Origin: Phoronis australis
Taxonomy: Eukaryota; Phoronida; Phoronidae
Length of the DNA: 35,002 nt
NCBI GenBank assembly: GCA_002633005.1
Contig: NMRA01000041.1
Span: forward strand, 1,297,609-1,332,610
Direction of reading: 5' to 3'
How positions within the stretch are numbered: the stretch's first letter is position 1; each line of letters starts with the position of its first letter. A program made the position numbers and the translations under genes. Shown here one piece after another: positions 1 through 10,166 of this stretch. The notes under the pieces are model-generated. The model was not told the DNA's origin. It did no database searches and saw only the letters and a list, made by a program, of their open reading frames with translations.

Positions 1-280
1 GAGTTTGTCAGTAGTTCATCGTCTCTGTTCGAACAAAAAATAAAAACACGGTTAACATTCATGGAACGCCTACTGTATTAGTATAAATGTGATTTGAAAG
101 CCAGGCTTAAATCCTATGCGTACCGGCTCAGACTAAAATCTATGATAGATTCCAAAATATACGCAAAAGGATCACGAAGGACAAAATTAACGCACGCTCT
201 CGCACGGTAGCAGGATATTGTTACGAACTTGCGAAAACAGGATCGAGGTCAGGCGTTCAATCTGATGGCCAGGCAATGCA

Positions 281-495
281 CATTGGCAGACCTACGTTTT
301 CATTAAGGGGGTGTTTAGGATTCGCCTAGCGCCGGTCGGAGGGAAGGTTGGGAGAGGGTTTCCCCCTCCCATGTAAGATTTTTTTATTTTTAGTAGCTGA
401 TTTCGTTTTCTTGGCGACATTTCTTTTAATTTTTATTTTGAACCTGCCCCGATGGGAGGTTGAACCCCTGAACTCCCTCTGTAGAACCGCCTCTG
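281..495 (+). mobile_element. CAGTGGCGGAT-family non-autonomous DNA transposon copy
   Basis: It aligns along its length with 17918-18135: shared TACGTTTTCA, TTTAGGATT, GGGTTTCC, GTAAGATTTTTT, GATTTCGTTTTC and GGCGACAT. The ends (ATTGGCAGACCTACG and ACCGCCTCTGA) are diverged forms of the terminal repeat CAGTGGCGGATC. A CAG...CTG end is typical of hAT elements, but no 8-bp target duplication is visible. Confidence 0.55.
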
Positions 496-617
496 ATGTA
501 GACCTTGAATTGATGGATACTGAAGTCATTTGCTGACCGATTGACTGCCGGCGGCCGATTTCACTTCAATTGTCTTGCATGTTTAGACGTGAATGATTTG
601 TAAATTATCTTGAAGAA

Positions 618-660
618 CAGTGGCGGATCTAGGATATCACAAGGGGGGNTTTTGTCAGAC
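618..660 (+). mobile_element. CAGTGGCGGAT-family end fragment
   Basis: The terminal repeat CAGTGGCGGATCTAGGAT is clear at 618-635, followed by a G run with one N. The opposite end is not found nearby. Confidence 0.4.
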
Positions 661-1184
661 ATGAAGTGCAAATCACAGTTTACTGTGTGTCGAAAACGGC
701 TGTTTTCTTCTGTTAACCTTCCGCCTTGAACGACTATGACATCATTGTCTTCAATTTCCCGGATGTACCCATGTCCCGGGGAGCAATTGTTTTCCATGTG
801 GTCTGCAAATAAAACGGAGTGAGACTACATGTGGAATACGCATGCAGCGTTTTCTTATAACCGAAGCCTAGCAAATGTAGTAGTAATCTTGTGAATTGAT
901 TGAACGTAGAAACTACTGAACATTTGCCCTCGAGGTCAAAGAGTCCTCAGTGAAGCAAAACCGTTGAGCCACCCGGCGTCGAGCTATCAAGCACAGGTCA
1001 CACACAACCGTGTAATGAAATTAACAACAAATGTTTCGAATCGGGTCAATCAGAGCATTTCTGAGAGACCAGAGAATGTATAAAGATGGCAATCAAATCG
1101 ATATCATTATACTATAACTTCCTCGTTGTCTGGTCCGCACACTGCAATTAGCTTAATGCTGCATGAAAACGGAGACATTCAATT

Positions 1185-1207
1185 AAAGTCTCTCTCTCTC
1201 TCTCTCG
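1185..1207. repeat. Simple (TC)n repeat
   Basis: A run of about ten TC dinucleotides at 1189-1206. The stretch from 800 to 1480 around it holds nothing else that I can identify. Confidence 0.8.
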
Positions 1208-1480
1208 GGATGTCCTCGGACAACTAGGGTGAGATTTATTCACATTCGTCCGTGTTTCACGCTGAAAACATTCTTCGAACTTGGTAATGTAATATGCAAC
1301 ACATTCGCAAACTGCAGGGTGTTTTAGTAGCAATCACAGTGGGCAAATAAATTACGCGGCCTGCGCCAGTCTTTCGCGCCTTATCGCGCGGCCAGGCCCG
1401 GCGTGTAAATTAGGCCCGTTACAAATTCTTCAAGTAATCAGGCTTAACATGAACAGTACTTCAATATCAAAAGCATGCGG

Positions 1481-1735
1481 TTAGGACCAATATCTATGGA
1501 AATATGAATGACTTCCGTTTTTCACATTTCGGAGTTGGCTAACGGTGACAAAGCCAATGGGAAGGTCTGACTTTTTACACTTATTTCCATTAAAACATTT
1601 TTTAATATTGCTATTTCTAGACCAAGTTGCACAACAGTCACATCCATGCCCGTGGGAAGGTAAACATTTTGGAGGCACGTGCCCCCCCGCTTCCTGAGAC
1701 CTTGATATCAGTAGAAACCCCCATCGTTTGGTGTG
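1481..1735 (-). CDS. Possible Cys-rich exon, unrecognised
   Basis: A strong acceptor (long T/C tract ending ATCCTAG) at about 1736 is followed on the minus strand by an 84-codon open frame to a stop at 1481. It contains a cluster GHGCDCCATW and KCFNGNKCKK that resembles small disulfide-rich secreted domains. Its phase (0) does not join to the candidate signal exon at 2925-3036 (phase 1). A donor could also lie inside it. I would not call it a gene without transcripts. Confidence 0.17.
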   Translation of the reverse strand, partial: HTKRWGFLLISRSQEAGGHVPPKCLPSHGHGCDCCATWSRNSNIKKCFNGNKCKKSDLPIGFVTVSQLRNVKNGSHSYFHRYWS

Positions 1736-2206
1736 CTAGGATAAAAAAAGAAGAAAAAACTATTTTCAAACACTGAATAGAATTTTAACTTTAAGCCCCA
1801 ACATCGCCTAGCTATGCAAGTTAATCACAGCTGTAGAAATATGTATATTATAACAGGACTTCGCGAACTAATTATCAGCTGATAAACTGAGCAAATTAAT
1901 TCATTGACTAATTGGAACTAATAATCATGTCGGCATCAAACTTTGTCTTCATTAATGTTCTTTTGATCTGCGAGATGTTAAATCTCTCAGATTGCACTGA
2001 GTAATGAGATTTACAGAAATCTGTACGCATGCAGCAATATGATCGTTTTATTATGGCAGACACGTTAATTTGATCTTGTATGCATCCCCATATTGTATAT
2101 TTACATTTCTAGTTGAATAAATTACTTTCATTCTCCGTGTCTCTGCCTAGCTTTCTTTCACCGTGAGTGTCCATCTCTCTGAAAATTTAAGACTATGGCC
2201 CATGGT

Positions 2207-2247
2207 CAGGGACGGATCCCCTTGCCCCCCCTCTAAATCCGCCACTG
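2207..2247 (-). mobile_element. CAGTGGCGGAT-family internally deleted copy
   Basis: Only about 41 bases remain: CAGGGACGGATCC, a C run, then CTCTAAATCCGCCACTG, which is the inverted terminal repeat. The interior is lost. Confidence 0.45.
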
Positions 2248-2573
2248 ATGGTAACGGGGTTTTCCTAAAATGGACAGGGATTCCCCATGTCTCCTGGTAA
2301 TCCAGAAATATCAAAATAGGTAATTTGGACAACTATAGACTTGAAGAAAACCGTTGGAGTTGAGACCTTAGGGGGGACCAGAATGAGTAGAGTTTCACTG
2401 CCAAAGTTTCCAAACTCGAGTTGTGAGAAATCCGTACAGATCTTATAACGATATTGAAGATTGACCTACAACTAGAAGTGAGCCATACGTTGGCAACCGA
2501 ACGTCGAAAATTCATTGTTTTCACCACGTCGGTGTACTACGACGTATGTCGGCAAACTGTGACCTGTGTAGAT

Positions 2574-2700
2574 TTCATTAACGCTAGGACCTCGCTAAAA
2601 ATCAAGACTTCGCGAGAGTACGGGAAATTTTATCGTGAGAACACGAGATTTTGGCTAGACATTAGCGAGGTCCTGGCGTAGGTCCTACCGTTACTGAACT
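2574..2700 (-). mobile_element. CGTTCAGTAACG MITE, copy A
   Basis: In reverse complement it reads GTTCAGTAACGGTAGGACCT, then AGGACCTCGCTAA, CTCGTGTTCTCAC and CTCGCGAAGTCTTG, and closes with AGCGAGGTCCTAGCGTTAATGA. This matches copy B at 26301 block for block. The outermost AACC part is not retained. Confidence 0.7.
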
Positions 2701-2924
2701 CTACTCTGGCTTTCTAATACAGAATTTTTATTCCGTGTAATTAGGCCACTAGTCCCTTTTAACAAACACACTAAGCAAACTATACAAAACGGCTTTCAGG
2801 TCGTAAGAAGAGGGGACATTCAAAAATACAATGTAACATGATGATTCACACACCAAAACCTCAAAATGTTTTTTTTTTCTAAACTCGTGAAAACAGTGGA
2901 AACGGATGAACTGATAATACTCAC

Positions 2925-3036
2925 AGCTCCATTCTCTTATCATTCGTCCTGTAACGGTTGAAATCACTATGATGCTGCAGAATATCACAAAATGTGTCTT
3001 TAACATCAGAGAGCCTTTAACAACGGCAAGCGTCAT
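2925..3036 (-). CDS. Possible first coding exon with signal peptide
   Basis: An ATG at 3036 on the minus strand opens a 37-codon frame that ends at a near-consensus donor GGAGCT/GTGAGT (2924). The peptide has basic residues, then a hydrophobic core FVIFCSIIVISTV followed by TG, resembling a signal peptide or membrane anchor. A candidate downstream acceptor with a strong pyrimidine tract lies at 1736-1760, but phase matching gives only a short continuation before a stop. The frame could be chance; no family is recognised. Confidence 0.2.
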
Positions 3037-3499
3037 TTTCTTATGTACCAGTTTACCTTTGCCCTCACCAAGATCGTTCTTAATCGAAAGTCAGGCGCGT
3101 GGATAAAATGTTTATAGTATGAAGTATTTTGGTGCGGATATCGGAATGCAGTAATTAATCCACTGGAGAAATAGGCGTGGGTCTCACGGACGAGCCTTCG
3201 TAGAAACTTAATGTCCACTATGAACAAGTGAAATCAACACCAGTTCTGGACACAATTGAAACTTCGGATCACTCACTCTTAATTTGTCACACTGACGCAT
3301 GGTTGGGGGCGTTTTGTAATTTACCACTTGGAAAGCAAATCTGAAGTACAAAATAAACATTTGAAAGTAAAAAAGTCATGATCTTATACTAAATACATAT
3401 GTAGAACATGTGCTCACTCATATATTGAACATTGAACCGTTGAGTATACAGTGCGAATTTCAATTCCTGATATGGATCAGTCCATATGTTCCCTGCGGT

Positions 3500-3617
3500 A
3501 CCAAAAAACCGCATTATGGGCATGGATGGCGTGCACCATAGGGAGCTGGGAGGCAATAGCCCCTCCCAAATTATTTCAGTGCTGTGCCGCCCATGCGCCG
3601 ACATGCCGTTTTTTGGT
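3500..3617. repeat. Imperfect 118-bp inverted repeat
   Basis: The left arm ACCAAAAAACCGCATTATGG and the right arm ending GACATGCCGTTTTTTGGT are imperfect inverted copies, with GGATGGCGTGC and GCCGCCCATGCGCC further in. It is MITE-like in size, single copy here. A 163-codon open frame over 3486-3977 runs through it and is probably chance. Confidence 0.4.
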
Positions 3618-3659
3618 CTCACGCGAACATTTGTTCATCGAAACATGTTGACTAATCAA

Positions 3660-4900
3660 AAAAGGAAAACAAAAAGTTTATCAAATAACCAAAATCAATC
3701 AACCAAAAATGCTGGATCACACTCGATGTATCCAAAACAGACAAGAAAGTCAATACTTAACATGCTTTCAATACTTGTTTGGCTTTTTTATTCCGTTACG
3801 TTCCTATCTGTACACGAAAATAATAGAAGTGTGTTCAAGTACTCGCCTTCGCCATCAGTAAGTAAACATGTCTTCCTGAGCGCCAAAATAACAGATCAAT
3901 TCCACTCAGTCTCCTTTCTGCTGAATACTCCCGACACTAAAACGTTCCACCTCGTTTCTTCTCAGCTACTCAAATGACCAGACCAATAATCGTATTGCAA
4001 ATAGTGCTAATTAATACTGTTAGTATAGGCTGTTCAGAATCATATAAACACGTGAGCCCGCTAGCTCATAGGGTAGGGAACAGTGATCGAATCCTGATGC
4101 AAGCAACTAATGAAAGCGCTGAAGTTGTCAACTCTTTCTTTAAATATCAGGGAATTAAATTTCATCTGCATCATAGACATACGGGTTAATGGAGCATGCC
4201 GGGGCATCCATGACACCTGATGCACACAAAAATGTGTTCGTTTTAAAAAGTATCCAAGTGAAGGTGAATCGTTTTCCCCGCACAAAAATTGAAATTCGCA
4301 CTCTGAAGACGCATTTGTAGAATTTGATCTTTGAATTTATACCAAATGGTGCCTAAATAGGTCACTTGACCTTGCTTTTTAGGAATGTTTAGCAAAAAAA
4401 AGAAAGATACATCCATAGCAAAGCATCAGGATCAATAACACGACAAAATTTCGTAATGCTATGACAAAGTCTCAAAAAAGATTTTACAGTTTTCTAAATT
4501 ATAGTTTCATTTTCGTTCTACATGTATGTAACATAAAATCATAAAAGTAATGTTCCTAGTTTTCGATAGCCCCTCATGAAAAAGTGGAACATTTTACAAA
4601 CAATTCTTAACAACGTTTTAGAGAACAGTGTATAAAGTATATCTGAAAGGTTCATGTGACATTTCTGAGAAGTCGGCCAAACTTGTAATTTTTCTACCTG
4701 GGTCCTACATAATCTTAACGGGAAAAATGATCTAATTTCTGCTATATTCCGTATTCGATTTGAACTCTGCTTAGTGTCAGCTTCTTTTCAACAAACCCTT
4801 TGTGGTTTGCCTACATCGCTTCGGCTAACCCAACGTGTGTTGGAGTAGAACCATCAAACTCGCCAAAAACCAAGATCGCGCGTGACAACACAAAATCACG
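3660..4900. other. Intergenic, nothing recognised
   Basis: AT-rich spacer. Open frames on both strands are short, lack splice support and resemble no family. No repeat shared with the rest of the window was noticed. Confidence 0.5.
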
Positions 4901-4907
4901 AATAAAT

Positions 4908-5188
4908 GGGCGCACCCGGGGGGGAGGTCAAATGAGCCCCCCAATTTTGCGAATTGGGCAAAAACGTCCGCCTCAGTGAAACAAAAAGCCCGAGTAAACG
5001 AGACAAAAGTCCACAAAGTCCACAGGACTTCGGCGCCGATGCACGATTGGCAGGGCCTGAACCTAGTGACCCCATTTTCTTTTCTTTTTTTTTAGTCCTC
5101 GTTGATTTTTTTCAGTAAGAGGATCCGCATACCAAAGAATTCGAGCCCCCCTTCATATATATATATATTTTAGGTTGGGTGCGCGCAA
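4908..5188. mobile_element. GCGCGCACCCA inverted-repeat element, copy 1
   Basis: The left end is GGGCGCACCC and the right end GGTTGGGTGCGCGC. Internal blocks GTCCGCCTCAGTGAAACAAAAAG and GAGACAAAAGTCCAC match copies at 11043 (inverted) and 33613. A (TA)n run lies at 5156-5168. Confidence 0.6.
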
Positions 5189-5478
5189 GGGATAGGCAAG
5201 TCTTTCGCGATTATCCTCTGGAGCTTAGGCCTATACTATCAAAATAGTGTCTACTGAGATGCTTGGTCAGTGAGACTAACATTTTGAATCATGGGATAGA
5301 ATTCACTATTCCCGTTCCATAAGCGAATATTTCTCGTCACAATTTAGTGCTCCGCGGCTGTCTTAGGTCTGCGGAACACGCCTCTGGCTTTTCGAAAATG
5401 CACAACAGTTGTCGATGTTGACCTGTATTTCGTTCATTTGACATTATTATGTTTATTTCGTTGTTGTACAGAATGTCT

Positions 5479-5707
5479 CCGGGGCGGATACTGGATTTTG
5501 AGTTAGGGGGGCCAGGGCACAGGAATAACCAGAATTTCGCAACACGTGCGCGCCCAGCCCAAAATGTAGGGATCTCGATTTTTCGGACCTTATGACTAAA
5601 AAAAAACGGCAAGCGGAGTTTGTTCAAGGCCTAGGCATTGTGCATTCGCCCTCCCCCAAAATTTTAGGGGGGCATGGCCCCTTGGTTCCCCCCTGAATCC
5701 GCCACTT
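5479..5707 (+). mobile_element. CAGTGGCGGAT-family copy
   Basis: The left end CGGGGCGGATACTGGATTTT, then GAGTTAGGGGGGCCAGGGCA, matches copies at 6683 and 32692. The right end CCCCTGAATCCGCCACTTG is its inverted counterpart. The interior (5521-5640) differs from the other copies. A minus-strand open frame here is a by-product of the repeat. Confidence 0.6.
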
Positions 5708-5794
5708 GTCTCCGTCCCACACACCGACAATTACACAATGCATTACAAAACTTACATACCAACATCGTCCCTCCTCGTTGCCCTGAGCTGCTAA

Positions 5795-6122
5795 CTAATA
5801 CTTGGCTAAGTTGAAATAACCACACTTCAGCATGACATATTTTAGCGCAACATCAAAGTCCATACTCATAACCTTGAAAGTTGATCTTAAATCGTGATTA
5901 AGTGGACACCCAATCAAGACAATGACATCCTTCTGCTCCAATGTGTAGGTCACAAACGCACATAATTTATTTTGCCCGTTTGCCCGTTGATTTTCTAATA
6001 TGTCTTCCTCTTTGTTGTAAGATACGATTTGAACATCTAAATCTTGATTTAAAACCTTCACATGTTTTCTAAATTTCACACTTGTGAAATACTTTTCCAT
6101 GCGTAATTGATGTTTGAATACT
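5795..6122 (-). CDS. Probable last exon of an unrecognised gene
   Basis: The minus strand shows a polypyrimidine-poor but plausible acceptor ACTTACAG at 6123-6130, then an open frame of about 108 codons ending in TAG at 5797-5795. The peptide begins VFKHQLRMEKYF and ends KCGYFNLAKY. It has a mixed, protein-like composition, with hydrophobic strands (KLCAFVTYTL, DVIVLIGC) alternating with charged segments, and no low-complexity bias. I do not recognise the family. No upstream exon could be assigned in the 6.2-9 kb region, so the gene could be a fragment or a pseudogene. The open frame runs past the acceptor to about 6151 without an ATG at its start. Confidence 0.35.
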
Positions 6123-6682
6123 CTGTAAGTATCACAGTAATTTTTTGACAATCAATATTTCCTCATGGTACTGTTGCCCACCAGCTTGAATCTCCTAACT
6201 TCTTTCTTTAAACTCCCTCAGAAATAAGCCCTCGTCCTCGACTGCCCGAGTTTCCCAAACAATACGAAACCTAAATTTAAACTGTAATTGCTTCACACAT
6301 AACGCAAAACAGTTGATATTTCGTTCAGCCACATTATATAGACAGTAATAACAAATTTTCATATAGCTGTTCTCCCCATTAAAGCAATTTCAACCATTAT
6401 TTGATAATTAATAAAAATCTTAATGTCCCATGCCTTGCCGTCCCAGTTCTCGCCTGGCCATTACCCCCAGAAAAACATCCTTTCAGATTCGTTAGCCCTA
6501 AAGTAAATCATCAGTAGGTACGCACGTGTGGTCACGTAAAAATGGAGGATCAGTGGATTGGAAAAGGGAAGTTACTTAATTAATAGAGCAACTTTCTACG
6601 CTATTTTTGAAAAAAATACACAGCCAAATGCATAAACTTGAAACGCATTGTTTAACTTTCTGCTGCACCCATTATAAAAAGC

Positions 6683-6871
6683 ATGGGCGAATCCAGGATT
6701 TTGAGTTAGGGGGGCTAGGGCAGAGTATTTGCCAAGAATTTGACCGTCAGACATTCCCACCCCCGAACTGCCAAATGTAATATGGGAGAATTTTAGGGGG
6801 GGNNNNNNNNNNNNNNNNNNNNNNNNNNNNNNNNNNNNNNNNNNNNNNNNCCCCCTCTAAATCCGCCACTG
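6683..6871 (+). mobile_element. CAGTGGCGGAT-family copy interrupted by an assembly gap
   Basis: The left end ATGGGCGAATCCAGGATTTT and right end CTAAATCCGCCACTG flank an interior with CAGACATTCCCACCCCCGAA and then 48 N (6803-6850). G-rich then C-rich flanks of the gap suggest that it arose at a hard-to-assemble inverted repeat. Confidence 0.65.
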
Positions 6872-6879
6872 AAAAGTGA

Positions 6880-7890
6880 TGTTTTCTACTGAAAACGTAT
6901 TCATAATAAAGCTTCATTTTGTAAAAGTAACTCAAATTTTATATTATTTATTGGCTGGTCCTGGATAAACCTCTTCATTAGTTGATTTTGTTAAGGGTAC
7001 CTGTTTCCACCTATTGCCCAGGCTCCAGTTGTTGGGTTGGTCTGGATTTTAAATGTGCGATGGCTATTCCTTACCTTACTTGGAGTAACCCCCCCCCCCC
7101 TGAAACAGTTCACTTTGCGCCCAAGTTAACTCGTAAGAAAGTCAATTGCTAACCCTGTTTTACTTACCTTCCGAACAAGTTCGATTTTGTAAGTCGCAGT
7201 GAAACTTCAATAATTAGGATGGAGAGATTTCAGTGAAGGGACGAATACACGAACTAAAACAACGTACCTCGGAAATTTCTCCGCATTAACTGGGCATGAA
7301 TCATTTAGATCAACTTCTCGAGTAAAGCTAGTGGTCAATTGTTTCGCTTGGAAAGCACATGGCTACAGCTTGCAAATACTTCCTAAATTTCGCTTTCCTG
7401 GTGGAAAGTTTTCAGCTCCATTCTTAGAACCACTTTCTACAACCTATCAAACTACATGTTTGGAGTTTTTTAACGAGACATTTTACGGTATTAGAATCAT
7501 GTTACAGTAGGCTACTTCACGGAAAGAATTAAGCGAAACTTGGTGTCTGAGTGTTTGTTAGTAATGGATGTGTTTACGTAACTTTCGAAAAAATGGTCGA
7601 GCATTTGCGTAGCTAATTGTGTGTGTATGTACACAGACACGCGCGCACAATTGTCTGCAGCTTTTCAACTCACAGTATCCAATATGGGTGTGATATATGA
7701 ATGGGCTCAATGGCAGCTATGTTCGGAGAAGGTTCATTTCTTTCCCCTTTTCATAATTCGATTTTTATGCGCCAATTGTTTAGGAGGAATATCATAAAGA
7801 TACATGATACAAGAGCAACGCGGAGCGTTGAAATGCGCCCACGAATGCATTGCAAATGGTGTGCTTTTAGGGTTATTAATTTGTATCATA
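6880..7890. other. Intergenic, nothing recognised
   Basis: A poly-C run lies at 7089-7100 and a TG/CA-rich stretch near 7618-7650. I found no supported exon that continues the minus-strand gene ending at 5795. Confidence 0.45.
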
Positions 7891-9065
7891 AAAATAGCCA
7901 CTACATGGCGCAAAAACATACCATCCATCCATCCAAAAATAGGAACATGCCATATTTCATAAAAATCTGTCAAGGAACTTCAGAGACACAAAGGCCGAGG
8001 AAAACAGAATAAAATGAAATTGCCACTAGTGGGCACAGTGTCCGTTGGATCCGCCTTTGAAGCTACTGAGTTAAACGTAAAAAACTAAAAATGTCACTAG
8101 GGGGCACAGCAGTAGTCAGATCTGTCCAAAAGTCGTCGTCATCCGTAGTCAACATCACTAAATACACTTCCTAAATTAAGTAAAGATACTGCGAACGGTT
8201 TAGGAGATACAGCCATAGAAGCAACAAAATCAAAAATGCTACTAGGACGCGGCACAGTACTCGAAATCGTCGGAACATCAGCGTCAACCGTCCTCTTTAT
8301 AGTTAGCACATACATGCCAATTTTCCCAATCATCCTTTGAGCGGTTTGGTTGATAGAAGGGTGAACGCAAAAAACAGACTCGAAAACAGTACAAATGACC
8401 ACTAGGTGGCGCAAACTACGCCGAATCCATCCAAAAACGGAAGGATAGCGTCATCTCACTAATAGGTGCCTACATATTAAATTTCATGAAAATCCGTTAA
8501 AGACTTTTGAAGATACAAAGGAAAACGTAAAAAAAAAATCATAATTGCGACTAGAGGGCACACCGGTAGTCGGATCCGTCCAAAAGTCGTCGTCGTCCAT
8601 TGTTAACATCATATAAACACACTTACTAAATTTCGTAAAGATCCTGTGAACAGTTTAGGAGATACAGGCATAGGCGCAAAAAAACTACCACTAGGAGGCG
8701 CCACAGTAGTCGAAATCGTCAAACACGCCAATTTTCACAACCAGCCTTCAAGCGGTTTAGTTGATAGAGAGGTGGACGCAAAAAAACAGCCTCGAAAACA
8801 GTAAAAATGGCCATTAGGTGACGTAAACTACGTCGAATCCATCCGAAAAAGGGAGGATAGCGTTATCTCACTAATAGGTGCCTACATACCAAATTTCATG
8901 AAAATACGTTCAGGACTTTTGAAGATACACAGGTAAGCGTAAGAAACTAAAATTGTCACTAGGGGGCACACCGGTAATCGGAACCGTCTGAAAGTTCGCT
9001 CATGGCGTCCCATTCATAAAATGGAGTGCCAAATTTCATGAATGTATGTCAAAGGGTTTTGGAGA
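7890..9065 (+). repeat. Diverged tandem repeat with CTCF-like boxes
   Basis: A unit of about 415 bases recurs: 8398-8540 matches 8812-8955 (ATCCATCC, TAGCGTCATCTCACTAATAG, AATTTCATGAAAAT) and 8094-8220 matches 8548-8670 (GTCCAAAAGTCGTCGTC). Each unit has shorter subunits, most starting with a box like CCACTAGGTGGCGC. It ends with GGACGCCGGACGGACGGAGA (9078), an end often seen on this class of invertebrate repeats. No long open frame is credible. Confidence 0.75.
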
Positions 9066-9079
9066 CAGAGTAGCGGACG

Positions 9080-10041
9080 CCGGACGGACGGAGATGACGG
9101 CATATAAACATGTGGGAGCATAAAAATGTTTTTGTCACTGTAGTAAGCTTGTTAAACAAATCCATCATATTTGCTTTGCACTTGTGGAAGTTTGGCAATG
9201 GCAGCTATGGCGAGAGTGGTCTCACTGTGTCTGTCTATCTATTTCAGGAAGGGATTAAGTAGATACAGATGTGGAGGTCAGATGACCAGACAGATGTGAC
9301 TACAAAATGCAACCACATACATTTTGGCATGTGTCAGACAATGACAATTCAATAAAGCCCCAACTGGTAGAGATATACTATTTAATAATGCCACTTAAGA
9401 TTCCAAAACAATTCACACCAACTCCCCTTGACCACGTGTCATGTGCAACTTAACTCCATTCAACTATACCAGTCAATGAGACAATCGAGTACTCGGCAAA
9501 TACAAAATGGCAACACCACACAAAGATTGTTATCAAAAACTTCAACATTGCCAGTAAATATTGCAAGGTGACTTAGCCAACTGATCCATTTTATGGTGAA
9601 AAGTGATTCACTACCTTTTTTTTCATTCACAGTGGTCCATTGCACAGAAAGTAGGCAAGATATATCAATCAGCAACACTCAAGCAAATCACGCTGGCACT
9701 AAAAGTGTAATACTTCATTCTACTCAACTGAAAGCTGAAGATCGTCACAAAAAAACAATGATAAAGAGGTGTCTTAACCCAAAGATCAACATTCCAGTCC
9801 TTCCACTTTACAACTAATCTAAGAGACTAGTCAATTGACAGTGCTATCAACAGGACAGTGTTCTGAATACACAAGAGACTTGAAGTCTTTGTGATATATC
9901 ACCATGTATTACAAGCAAAGAACGTGATCGCACAAATTTTCTCGTGAGTGTGTACATGGAATACATCAAAGTTATTAAGTACAAGTGTCCAACTGTGTTA
10001 CACGTTCCATGGAGGTAATGTTAGTCTTCAACAGTAGGCAC
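9080..10041 (-). other. Downstream flank of CENPO, probable 3' UTR plus spacer
   Basis: This follows the CENPO stop on the minus strand. An ATTAAA (plus-strand TTTAAT at 9382-9387) is the nearest candidate polyadenylation signal, about 655 bases away, and is not convincing. Open frames here are below what chance gives. Confidence 0.3.
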
Positions 10042-10166
10042 TCATGAGCTGGATTCTGACGACAGGTGAACTATTTCATGGAAAGCCCGCACTAAAGGGA
10101 GGGTTTGAAGAAGCTTTTTGTACTCGGCCACAGCATCCATGTTTATAGTATATTCATACATTCGGC
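10042..10166 (-). CDS. CENPO: CENPO last coding exon 6
   Basis: The acceptor is TTTGTATTTTCAG/GCCGAATG, with a good pyrimidine tract. It encodes residues 243-282, RMYEYTINMD through HLSSESSS, then TGA at 10044-10042. The amphipathic helix EYKKLLQTLPLVRAFHEIV corresponds to the helix near the C terminus of human CENP-O (ETLFCTKPLHQVFASF). The exon is only 41 codons. I see no clear AATAAA within 600 bases downstream on this strand. Confidence 0.85.

Noticed and set aside
3486-3977. 163-codon plus-strand frame
   Set aside because: It begins inside an inverted repeat, is rich in Ser/Asn/Lys as chance AT-rich frames are, and has no splice or domain support.
8139-8414. 91-codon minus-strand frame
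   Set aside because: It lies within the diverged tandem repeat and is not kept open in the second unit.
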